From the NCBI GenBank assembly GCA_016722465.1, contig JADKJC010000001.1, positions 1,178,001 through 1,242,000 of the forward strand: DNA of 64,000 nucleotides, in the 5' to 3' direction. A program made the position numbers and the translations under genes. This DNA comes from Chitinophagaceae bacterium. Its GTDB lineage: Bacteria; Bacteroidota; Bacteroidia; Chitinophagales; Chitinophagaceae. Positions 18,801-27,755 of the stretch are shown here, piece after piece. Positions within the stretch are counted from its first letter, which is position 1, and each line of letters starts with the position of its first letter. The notes beneath the pieces are model-generated. The model did no database searches. It was not told where the DNA came from and worked only from the letters and a program-made list of their open reading frames with translations.

Positions 18801-19224
18801 AATTACCAACCCTGCATACATAAATATCCATCAATCCATCATTGTTAATATCAACCACAGATATGCCGGTTGTCCAGCCACTGTCCTGGGGTATGCCGGA
18901 CTGTTGAGAGATATCTTTAAAGTGAAGTGAACCGGTATTGAGATAAATTTTATTGTTGTGCTGGTTGGACCCGAAGAAAAGATCGGTCAAACCGTCATTG
19001 TTAAAATCAGCAGCGCCTACTCCACTGCCGTTATAAAAATACATGTACTTAAAAAGATTGAACTGGTTATTGTAGGTAAGGTTATTCGAAAAATCAATCC
19101 CGGTTTCTTTGCTGGTAAGTGTTTTAAAAATCGCATTCTTCACTTCCTTTTTTGAAGTGCATGCAGCCAGCATTACCAAGATAAGTGATGTTAAGAATAA
19201 TATATGCTTAGCTGCTTTGCCCAT
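15874..19224 (-). CDS. CRTAC1-like FG-GAP/ASPIC-UnbV lipoprotein, paralogue 1
   Basis: This 1116-residue lipoprotein (MGKAAKHILFLTSLILVMLAAC) has many FG-GAP/VCBS beta-propeller repeats with Ca-binding D-x-[DN]-x-DG loops (for example FNNDGLTDLFFGSNQ, DLDNDGDLDIVVNN, DVNNDGNTDLVLAS). An ASPIC/UnbV domain lies mid-protein, from INATGARVIVYTG to DSMLLVWPDNTYQ. Proteins like this sit on the outer membrane of Bacteroidota, often beside SusC/SusD, and probably bind polymers or proteins; no enzymatic residues are visible. It begins 7 bases after the stop of paralogue 2, so the three genes look like one operon. It is well diverged from the other two at the nucleotide level and is intact. Confidence 0.85.
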   Translation of the reverse strand: MGKAAKHILFLTSLILVMLAACTSKKEVKNAIFKTLTSKETGIDFSNNLTYNNQFNLFKYMYFYNGSGVGAADFNNDGLTDLFFGSNQHNNKIYLNTGSLHFKDISQQSGIPQDSGWTTGISVVDINNDGLMDIYVCRVGNYEILHSKNQLLINQGIGKEGIPTFVDKAKEYGLDFSGFSTQAAFFDYDMDGDLDMFLLNHSVHENGTFRPRKDFTGTYHPASGDKLYRNDGDIFTDATKSSAINSSAIGYGLGIAVSDIDLDGYPDVYIGNDFHEDDYLYINRHNGTFKEEGEQRMMHTSQFSMGVDVADINNDAYPEIISVDMLPSDPYILKRSLGEDAYDIFNYKISVGYSHQYTRNNFQYNRRNGLFSEIGLYSGIAATDWSWAPLWMDFDNDGLKDLFISNGIPKRMNDIDYINFVTNGEVQQMIRDNNMQGKDLALINKFPEIKLPNKFFKNNGDLSFTDEENVVEGNEPTYSNGAIYADLDNDGDLDIVVNNIDAPVLLYENKNNQPPAASSITIHLKGDAKNINATGARVIVYTGTEIRTYEKYPVKGFLSSMETPMLVGTKNTMIDSMLLVWPDNTYQNIVVPAGKTGIKMVYQNGLPVFDYSQLKNKFGNTAATMEDITVATGLNYLHQENHFVEFDREPLIPHMVSTEGPALAVADINQDGLEDVFIGSSRDKKACVFLQQASGKFLKTAQPALDKDSVYENTSACFTDVNNDGNTDLVLASGGNEFFGTDYHNTPRIYLNDGKANFTKKENAFENLYVTESCIVPFDFNNDGYTDLFIGGRAVPWEYGQTPQSYLLLNDKTGKFKDVTATYAPELALAGFVTQAIWFDVDKDGDKDLLLSLEWGGIDAYINTNGKLAKKALTDKKGWWNFVLPCDIDNDGDIDLLAGNLGLNSRLKATAEEPLRLYFNDFDGNGKKEQVLTYFVQGKEIPFANKAELEKQMPILKKKFLYAGDFARATLTELFTSEKLKAATLLSANYMSNAVFINKGNLQFEVTALPAAAQFSSMKDAVVINANDDSLPDILMVGNYYDPNIEMGRYDADYGTVLINKGNGKFIAETINGLAVKGQVRHILPVTIGKQPAFIFARNSDSAMVIKFKDRKYKSR

Positions 19225-19231
19225 AATTAAT

Positions 19232-22200
19232 TTAAAGTTGCTGCTTTTTCAATTGATACATTAGTGGTTTATCATTGTTCTGCATTACCAGTATTATCCG
19301 GCCCTGTTTGTTGGCGATTTCCTTAATATCCTTTACCTCTCCCCTGATGCTCATCCCTTATAGCTTTGTCGCTGTCCAGGCGTAATTACCCCTCCCATCG
19401 TTTAGCAGCACATGCCCGTAACTCCCATCCAGCCTGCCAAACTGCGGCGGGAACTCAAACATATTGCCCCCAGTACCAGGTCGGCTTTATTATCTTCGTT
19501 CAGGTCGGTGACGGCTATGGCATTTACACTCGACAACTGTACCATGTAAGGTAAGGGCTGTACTGTAAAATGGCCCTGCCCATCATTGACCGCAACAATA
19601 CTTTTGCAGTAGTTAAACGTCTTCTGTTTTGATTTCTCTATCACTTCCTTTCCAAACAGATCCTGTATCGTTTTAGTGGCGTAATCACTGTGTTTCAAAT
19701 TCTCTTTCTTCAAACCAGGGAACTGGTCAGTGATCTCACGTTTTAAAAAAACCGGCATGTCTTTACTACCGATCGTTCTTGTTAAAACTGCTCGGCTGTG
19801 CCGTTGTTATCAAAATCATTCAGCCATAGTTTCGCCGGATGTTCTTTATCGGGTCTCAGGTAAAAATTCTCACCGATATTGCCGATGATAAGGTCCATCT
19901 TGCCATCACCGTTTACATCTGCCGCTGCGATACTTTGCCACCAGCCTTCTTTGTCTTCAAGATTTGTTTCTTTCAATGCATCAAACTTATTCGTGCTTTT
20001 GCTGTAGCTGAATATTTTGGTTGACATCCACTCCCCGGTTATGACCAGTTCTTTTTGTTTGTCGCCGTTTACATCGGCCCATACTGCACCTGTTATCATG
20101 CCGGCATTCTTTATCCCAGGGCTTAGTTTATCGGTTACATCTGTAAAATGGCCCTGCCCGTCGTTGTTGTACAAATAGCTTTGGGGCTCATGCCATAATT
20201 GTAGGGTACGCTCCTGCTGCCGACAAACAGGTCTTCATCTCCGTCACCGTCATAATCATAATTGACTGCAACGGATATGTTCATATCATTGTTAGGGAAG
20301 GCAGCACCGTCGATCGTGAAGTTGCCCTTGCCGTCGTTCTTGTATAACCTGTGTTGTATCTCTCTTTCATTGGGCTGTATATTGTTGCCGCCGGCGCCAA
20401 TGAACAGATCCTGGTCACCGTCTTTGTCGGCATCAAACAGCAGTACTGCCACATCTTCAAAGCCGGCGTATTGTTTAAACAGCGGATATTCCTTTTTGAG
20501 GAAAGTACCTTCGGGTGTTTGAAGGTAGAGTTGCCCTGACTGGTTCTTTGCGCCTCCTATATAGATATCTTCCAGTCCATCACCGTTCACATCCCCTTTG
20601 GCAATCTTTGGGCCTTCTTTACTCAGCAGCACGGGCAGGTTTCTTTCGTAATAAAAATCAATGTAATCATCTTCGGTATGTTTGTCCATGTTGTTGGCTA
20701 CCGGTTGCAATAATGGAGCTGTTACCGGTTGATCGAAGTGATACAAAACACCGGTTGCTGGCTGCTCGATGGTATGCAATTTATTGAGCTCGGGTTTATC
20801 AAACTTGCTGTAGCTCCTGTCTGGCCAGATGATGACCATGGAGTCCACCGATGCATTCTTGCCCAGGCCAATGATCTGTTTGTAGTCCACGCTGCTCTGG
20901 AAGCCACGGCTGGGTACCACTTCCCTGCTGAAGATCTCTGCACCTTTGTATACCAGTATCCGGGCTCCTATCGCAAATACATTTTTTTTTGTGCCCCTCA
21001 ACATAATACCGATGTAATTATTCTTATTCCCCTCCCTCGAATTATTCTTATATACAAAAGCCGCCTGGTTCTCATTATTCACTATCAAATCAAGGTCCCC
21101 ATCATTGTCCAAATCGGCGTAGGAAATACTGTTGGAAAATGTTGGCGTAGAAAATCCCCAGGCATTGGTTACATCATCAAACTGCAATGAACCCTTATTC
21201 CTGAAAACCCTGTTGGCCAATGGCGTTACGGGAATGTGTTTCAGTACTTCATCAATAGCGGGTTTTTGACCTGTCTTCAACATACCGCTATACACTTCGT
21301 TTGAGAAGAAATCGAGATAGTCCAAATCACCGACATCTTTATTGATGCCATTGCAGATGTATACATCATTGAGCCCGTCATTGTCAGCATCAAAGAACAA
21401 TGCCCCCCAGCTCCAATCGGTTCCAAACATACCGCTGTAATTACTGATCTCGGAGAAAGTGCCGTTCTTATTATTCAGCTGCAGGCAATTCTTTACATAC
21501 TGGTGATAGAGGCCAGCTTTCTGTTTGGTGTAATACAGGTCAAAATTATCAAACGTACCTGTCGTCTTCAGCCGGTAATCATCATCCGGTATCATGTCAG
21601 TGGTAAATATTTCCGGGTAGCCGTCATTATTAATATCGGCAACATCAGCACTCATCGATGACATACTGATCATCTTGATGCGTTCCTCCAGTTCATCTTT
21701 AAAAGTTCCATTTTTTTGATTGATGTACAGGTAATCTTTTTCGATAAAATCATTCCCAACATAAATATCGGGAAAACCATCACTGTTGATATCACCTACA
21801 TACACACCTAAACCAAAACTCACCAGCCCGCTGTGCAGGCCGGCTTTTTTTGTTACTTCTTTATAAAATCCATCATCGTTTCGAAACAAATGGTTGCCGC
21901 CGGCTTTTATCTTTTCATCTACTTTCCACTGGTCAATATCTTTATCCCTCATGTTACCGGAGTTAACGGTTGCAAAGGGCAGGGGGCTGTTGTTGATGAT
22001 AAAACAATCCAAATCGCCATCCAGGTCATAATCAAAAAAAGAAGCCTGGGTACAAAAGCCGGAATGGTTCAATCCATATATTGCTGCAGATTCTGTAAAA
22101 GTTACCTCACCCCGTCCCTCTCCTTTAGGAGAGGGGGAAAGATGATTGTTGATGTATAATTTATTGATGCGGTTGCCCGTTGCAATGTGGCCGGAATTGC

Positions 22201-22645
22201 AAATGTAAATATCCAGCCAGCCGTCATTGTTAATATCGGCAAATGTTACACCAGTACTCCACATACTGTCCTGTTTTAAGCCGGCGCTTGCAGATATGTC
22301 TTCGAATTTAAAATTGCCTTTGTTCAGGTAGAGTTTGTTCTCTCCCATGTTGGAGGTTAATAATACATCCGGCAATCCATCATTGTTGATATCACCCGTT
22401 GCCACACCACCTCCATTATAAAAATTCCTGAACAAAAAACTGTTCTCTGTTTTGTTATCTGTAACAGTGTTTTTAAAATTGATACCTGTATTTTCCTGCT
22501 GCGTAAATAAAGTTTTTCCCGGTTTTTTTTTGTTACTGCAGGAAACAAAACAACAGGCGGTAATATTAAAAACACACAGGTACAAAAAGAAGGATGCTTT
22601 TATGCAACAAATATTGCTACCAGTATATTTAAAAAAATGAATCAA
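19232..22645 (-). CDS. CRTAC1-like FG-GAP/ASPIC-UnbV lipoprotein, paralogue 2 (three single-base frame breaks)
   Basis: The start ATT-rich leader and lipobox (FNITACCFVSC) indicate a lipoprotein; FG-GAP repeats (DINNDGLPDVLLTSN, DLDNDGDLDLIVNN) and an ASPIC/UnbV domain (AIGARILVYKGAEIF) follow. The open frame stops near 20135. Comparison with paralogue 3 shows one base missing at each of three places: G4 at 20183-20186 against G5, A4 at 19784-19787 against A5, and C5 at 19467-19471 against C6. Restoring these gives one frame down to TAA at 19232, ending LMYQLKKQQL. With those corrections it is about 1138 residues, close to paralogue 1. The 3' 1.88 kb is nearly identical to paralogue 3. It starts 39 bases after paralogue 3. 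The breaks may be sequencing errors. Confidence 0.8.
19245..21123. repeat. 1.88-kb near-identical direct repeat, copy in paralogue 2
   Basis: This segment matches 22689-24567 at a constant offset of 3444 bases at both ends and covers the 3' half of the gene. Differences are scattered substitutions, more visible towards the 3' end of the gene, plus three one-base losses in this copy. The match ends abruptly after GGCGTAGG at 21123, where the two genes become clearly divergent. Confidence 0.9.
22275..22384. repeat. 110-bp identical patch near the 5' end of paralogue 2
   Basis: It is identical by eye to 25686-25795 in paralogue 3 and encodes the first FG-GAP repeats (NMGENKLYLNKGNFKFEDIS). The about 1.15 kb between this patch and the large repeat is much more divergent, so the two genes are mosaics. 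Confidence 0.85.
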
Positions 22646-22684
22646 AATAAAAATTGCTGCCTGTAAAAGATTAGTATATGATAG

Positions 22685-25600
22685 TTATTTTTTCAATTGA
22701 TACATTAGTGGTTTATCATTGTTCTGCATTACCAGTATTATCCGGCCCTGTTTGGTGGCGATTTCCTTAATATCCTTTACCGCTCCCCTGATGCTCATCC
22801 CTGATAGCTTTGGCGCTGTCCAGGTGTAACTACCCCTGCCATCGTTGAGCAGCACATGCCCGTAACTCCCATCCAGCCTGCCAAACTGCGGCGGGAACTC
22901 AAACATATTGCCCCCCAGTACCAGGTCGGCTTTATTATCTTCGTTCAGGTCGGTGACGGCTATGGCATTTACACTCGACAACTGTACCATGTAAGGTAAG
23001 GGCTGTACTGTAAAATGGCCCTGCCCATCATTGACCGCAACAATACTTTTGCAGTAGTTAAACGTCTTCTGTTTTGATTTCTCTATCACTTCCTTTCCAA
23101 ACAGATCCTGTATCGTTTTAGTGGCGTAATCACTGTGTTTCAAATTCTCTTTCTTCAACCCCGGGAACTGGTCGGTGATCTCACGTTTTAAAAACACCGG
23201 CATGTCTTTACTGCCGATCGTTCTTGTTAAAAACTGTTCGGCTGTGCCGTTGTTATCAAAATCATTCAGCCATAGTTTCGCCGGATGTTCTTTATCGGGT
23301 CTCAGGTAAAAATTCTCACCGATATTGCCGATGATAAGGTCCATCTTGCCATCACCGTTTACGTCTGTTGCTGCAATGCTTTGCCACCAGCCTTCTTTGT
23401 CTTCAAGATTTGTTTCTTTCAATGCATCAAACTTATTAGTGCTTTTGCTGTAGCTGAATATTTTGGTTGACATCCACTCCCCGGTTATGACCAGTTCTTT
23501 TTGTTTGTCGCCGTTTACATCGGCCCATACTGCACCTGTTATCATGCCGGCATTCTTTATCCCAGGGCTTAGTTTATCGGTTACATCTGTAAAATGGCCC
23601 TGCCCGTCGTTGTTGTACAAATAGCTTTGGGGGCTCATGCCATAATTGTAGGGTACGCTCCGGCTGCCAACAAACAGGTCTTCATCTCCGTCACCGTCAT
23701 AATCATAATTGACTGCAACGGATATGTTCATATCATTGTTAGGGAAGGCAGCACCGTCGATCGTGAAGTTGCCCTTGCCGTCGTTCTTGTATAACCTGTG
23801 TTGTATCTCTCTTTCATTGGGCTGTATATTGTTGCCGCCGGCCAATGAACAGATCCTGGTCCCCGTCTTTGTCGGCATCAAACAGCAGTACTGCCACATC
23901 TTCAAAGCCGGCGTATTGTTTAAACAGCGGATATTCCTTTTTGAGGAAAGTACCTTCGGGTGTTTGAAGGTAGAGTTGCCCTGACTGGTTTTTTGCGCCT
24001 CCTATATAGATATCTTCCAGTCCATCACCGTTCACATCCCCTTTGGCAATCTTTGGGCCTTCTTTACTCAGCAGCACGGGCAGGTTTCTTTCGTAATAAA
24101 AATCAATGTAATCATCTTCGGTATGTTTGTCCATGTTGTTGGCTACCGGTTGCAATAATGGAGCTGTTACCGGTTGATCGAAGTGATACAAAACACCGGT
24201 TGCTGGCTGCTCGATGGTATGCAATTTATTGAGCTCGGGTTTATCAAACTTGCTGTAGCTCCTGTCTGGCCAGATGATGACCATGGAGTCCACCGATGCA
24301 TTCTTGCCCAGGCCAATGATCTGTTTGTAGTCCACGCTGCTCTGGAAGCCACGGCTGGGTACCACTTCCCTGCTGAAGATCTCTGCACCTTTGTATACCA
24401 GTATCCGGGCTCCTATCGCAAATACATTTTTTTTGTGCCCCTCAACATAATACCGATGTAATTATTCTTATTCCCCTCCCTCGAATTATTCTTATATACA
24501 AAAGCCGCCTGGTTCTCATTATTCACTATCAAATCAAGGTCCCCATCATTGTCCAAATCGGCGTAGGCAGCACCATTAGAAAAACTTGGCTGGCTAAATC
24601 CCCATAACTCTCCTGCATCTGAAAAAGAAAGGTTACCGTTATTGTGAAATGCTTTGTTTGCAACAGGTGTTACCGGTATATGCATCAATACAGAATCAAC
24701 ACTTTCCTTATGCCCGGATAGCGCCATATTCTGAATCAATTCATTGGCAAAAAAATCCATAAAATCAAGATTGGTAACATCATGGTTGATACCATTGCAA
24801 ACATAAATATCGTTGAGCCCATCATTATCAGCATCAAAAAACAATGCCCCCCAGCTCCAGTCGGTAGCAGACACCCCACTGTAATTGGCCGCTTCATAAA
24901 ACTGCCCGTTCTTATTGTTTACAAAAAGACAATTTTTCATAAACTGCCGGTAAAGGCCAACCTGTATCCGTTTATTATACAGATCAATATTATCAAAAGC
25001 ACCCAGTGTTTTCAACCGGTAGTCTTCTCCGGGCAACATGTCGGTAGTGAAAATATCATTATAGCCGTCGTTGTTGACGTCGGCAATATCAGCGCCCATT
25101 GACGAGAAACTCATCTGGTCAACACAATCTTCGGCTATGTCCTTAAAGGTTCCATCCTTTTGGTTGATGTACATGTAATCTCTCTCATAAGAATCATTCG
25201 CAACATACACATCAGGATAACCGTCATTATTGAGATCGCTAACAGATACGCCCAACCCAAAACTTAACAGGGTGCCATGGATCCCTGCAGCCAGTGTAAC
25301 TTCTTTAAATAAGCCGTTGTTATTCTGAAATAAATGATCACCGCCACCTTTTAAAATATCTGGCACCGGCCATTCTGCATCCGGCAAATTCCGCCTGTTT
25401 TCATACCCAAGGTTATTGAGTGGCAAAGGACTGTTGTTGATCATAAAACAATCCAGGTCACCATCCAGGTCATAGTCAAAAAAAGAAACATGGGTGGTGT
25501 AAGCTTTTATATTAAGACCATATTTTGCTGCAGATTCAGTAAACGTGAGGTTGTGGTTGTTGATGTACAATTTATTGATGCGGTTGCCATTTTTCATGTG

Positions 25601-25996
25601 GCCGGCATTACAGATAAAAATATCCAGCCAGCCATCGCCATCAATATCAGCAAGTGTTACACCGGCACTCCACATGCTGTCCTGCTTTAAGCCGGCGCTT
25701 GCAGATATGTCTTCGAATTTAAAATTGCCTTTGTTCAGGTAGAGTTTGTTCTCTCCCATGTTGGAGGTTAATAATACATCCGGCAATCCATCATTATTAA
25801 TGTCTGCAATGGCAACACCACCACCATTATAATAGTTTCGGTAGAAGAAACTGTTCTCATACTTCTGATCAATCACCTTATTATTAAAATCAATACCGGA
25901 GTCATCAACCAGTTGAAACATTTTTTTATCCTGCTTTTTATTGCACGACAGAACAACTAAAGAAAAGAAAAAAACAAGCAGTGGAAAACGCCTCAT
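22685..25996 (-). CDS. CRTAC1-like FG-GAP/ASPIC-UnbV lipoprotein, paralogue 3 (two frame breaks)
   Basis: This lipoprotein (MRRFPLLVFFFSLVVLSC) has FG-GAP repeats from about residue 55 and an ASPIC/UnbV domain. Reading is broken at two places relative to paralogue 2: T8 at 24427-24434 against T9 (the frame ends GTKKMYLR instead of GTKKNVFAIGAR), and a two-base loss near 23841 (GCCGGCCAATG against GCCGGCGCCAATG). The losses total three bases, so the final 407 codons are back in frame to the stop at 22685 (ending LMYQLKK). With corrections it is about 1104 residues. It is the first gene of the FG-GAP run, about 130 bases downstream of the susCD terminator, so it probably has its own promoter. 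Confidence 0.8.
22689..24567. repeat. 1.88-kb near-identical direct repeat, copy in paralogue 3
   Basis: This is the partner of 19245-21123, in direct orientation and of equal length because each copy has lost three bases at different places. It is a likely substrate for unequal crossing over, which would delete or duplicate a 3.44-kb unit, and for gene conversion. Confidence 0.9.
25686..25795. repeat. 110-bp identical patch near the 5' end of paralogue 3
   Basis: This is the partner of 22275-22384, with an offset of 3411 bases. The different offset from the large block shows that an indel lies in the divergent middle part. Confidence 0.85.
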
Positions 25997-26126
25997 TGAC
26001 CGGATATTATAAGTGTAAATGGTTTCCTCGGATAAATAGAAACAATGTTCTGCAAAGTAAATTTAATAAATACTTAAAATGCAATATCAAACGAAATTTA
26101 CCGGATAATTACAATTCCTGTATTAA

Positions 26127-26165
26127 ACAAAAAACTAAAGGTCATTATAATAATGACCTTTAGTT
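26127..26165 (-). terminator. Intrinsic terminator of the susCD operon
   Basis: The arms AACTAAAGGTCATTAT (26133-26148) and its perfect complement (26150-26165) form a long stem. On the minus strand the stem is followed by six Ts. It lies 28 bases after the susD stop, so it ends the leftward susCD transcript before the FG-GAP genes. Confidence 0.9.
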
Positions 26166-26193
26166 GTATTAATTCTAAACTTAAAAACGAATA

Positions 26194-27732
26194 TTAGTAC
26201 CCAGGATTGGCAATCAGGTTAGGGTTACCTGCCAACTGACCATTTGGTATTGGGAACAATAAATATTTAGGATCGCTGGCTTCAGATTTTTCCTGCATTG
26301 GATCAAGGAATTTTCCAAAGCGGATCAGGTCCTGCCTTCTCCATGTTTCGTGATACATTTCACGGCCTCTTTCATCCAGCATATTATCCAACGTTAATGA
26401 ACCTAAAGCTGAAGCGCCCCTGTTTGCACGAAGTGCATTAACAATGGTTAATCCACCTCCAGCATTACCGCTACGCAACAAAGCTTCTGCTTTCATCAGC
26501 ATTACATCACCCAACCTGAAAATGGGATTGTCGTTGTTTACATTTCCGTTATCATCAAACTGAAAATCGATTGGGAATTTGTAGCAACGGATACCAGTTA
26601 CTTCGAGGTTGGTTCCTTTTTCAATAATTTTTACTTCTGGAGTAAAAGCCAGTGGAGCGCCAGTTCTGTCTTGTAATGCAGCGCCTGTAACCATATTATA
26701 TTGCTGACCTACCAGGAAACCTACGTTCACTGCATTGGCAGGGTTCGTATTTCCGTTTACCGGGCTTGTATAGCTGTAAGCAACACCTCTTCTCACATCT
26801 GAAGCTTCAAATTTGTTGTAGAAATCAGACAAAGAAGTAAAACCATTCCAGCCACTTGGCTGCTGGTTGTAGTGCATGGTCATGTGCCACCTTGACCTGA
26901 TACCACCAGATGATACACCGCCGATATTCTCCTGTACAAAAATATTTTCTTTACCGATCGCATCATTGTTCGGAGCAAAGTTGTCGAAGTAATTAGTAGC
27001 AAAGCTATAAGGGCCAGCCATTACTTCATCAGCCAGCGTAACCACCTTTTGCATATCTGCTGCATCGAAAGTTGGAGTTGCACGGTTTGCATAAGCACCT
27101 TTGTTTAAATAACATTTCATCAGCAATACTTTTGCTGCATCTTTATTTGCCCTGGTAACCGGAGCTGCTGGCAGATCTGGAATAATAGCAGTTAACTCAG
27201 TGATGAGGTAAGTCAATTCTTCTGTGCCTTTTCTAACTTTAGAAGGCAATACAGCACTTTCTCCTGGCTCTCTGTAAGGTACCTGGTCAAAAAGATCCAG
27301 GATCAGGTATTGAGACAATGCACGCAGAAATCTTGCTTCTGCTGCCTGTTGAGGGGTAGGACTAAAACGCAGCAAATCTGTTGCAGCATAGTTTACTCCA
27401 CCCAACCCATTAAATACGTCTACTACGTGTGCATTGTCACCATCAAAACGGTGAGTATGCAGTACACGCCATGCTCCATTATCATCCCAGTCACCACCAC
27501 GTGTTGGGCCGATCATAGCATCCGTTGACATTTCGCCCAATGCAATCAGGTTTCCCTGATCCTGGTACATGCCCCTGAAGCTATTATAAGCATTGGATAA
27601 CAAAGCTCCCACATTAACATTGCCTGCAGATTCGCTGGGATTAAGCTCCCCCTGTAATTTCTCATCCAGTTTTGTACAAGCTCCAAAAACAATCGTTAAT
27701 GAAGTTGCAAGGATTACTATTTTTTGTTTCAT
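26194..27732 (-). CDS. SusD/RagB-family nutrient-binding outer-membrane lipoprotein
   Basis: This 512-residue lipoprotein has the signal MKQKIVILATSLTIVFGAC. SusD-family features are the N-terminal TPR-like helices with the box AEARFLRALSQYLILDLFDQVPYRE, the region DAAKVLLMKCYLNKGAY, and the C-terminal part NPIFRLGDVMLMKAEALLR and RGREMYHETWRRQDLIRFGKF, ending LFPIPNGQLAGNPNLIANPGY. SusD lids the SusC transporter and binds glycans or other oligomers on the cell surface. It lies 23 bases after susC, so the two are co-transcribed. The ligand is not predictable; the nearby GH65-type gene weakly suggests alpha-glucosides. Confidence 0.93.
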   Translation of the reverse strand: MKQKIVILATSLTIVFGACTKLDEKLQGELNPSESAGNVNVGALLSNAYNSFRGMYQDQGNLIALGEMSTDAMIGPTRGGDWDDNGAWRVLHTHRFDGDNAHVVDVFNGLGGVNYAATDLLRFSPTPQQAAEARFLRALSQYLILDLFDQVPYREPGESAVLPSKVRKGTEELTYLITELTAIIPDLPAAPVTRANKDAAKVLLMKCYLNKGAYANRATPTFDAADMQKVVTLADEVMAGPYSFATNYFDNFAPNNDAIGKENIFVQENIGGVSSGGIRSRWHMTMHYNQQPSGWNGFTSLSDFYNKFEASDVRRGVAYSYTSPVNGNTNPANAVNVGFLVGQQYNMVTGAALQDRTGAPLAFTPEVKIIEKGTNLEVTGIRCYKFPIDFQFDDNGNVNNDNPIFRLGDVMLMKAEALLRSGNAGGGLTIVNALRANRGASALGSLTLDNMLDERGREMYHETWRRQDLIRFGKFLDPMQEKSEASDPKYLLFPIPNGQLAGNPNLIANPGY

Positions 27733-27755
27733 ATATTAACTTTTTGTGTTAGTGA

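Noticed and set aside
19402..20174. Two short FG-GAP genes instead of one long gene
   Set aside because: The pieces join into one gene when single missing bases are restored by comparison with the near-identical copy at 22689-24567.
19245..24567. Insertion sequence or transposon as source of the 1.88-kb repeats
   Set aside because: The repeats have no terminal inverted repeats or transposase and coincide with coding sequence of paralogous genes in the same frame.
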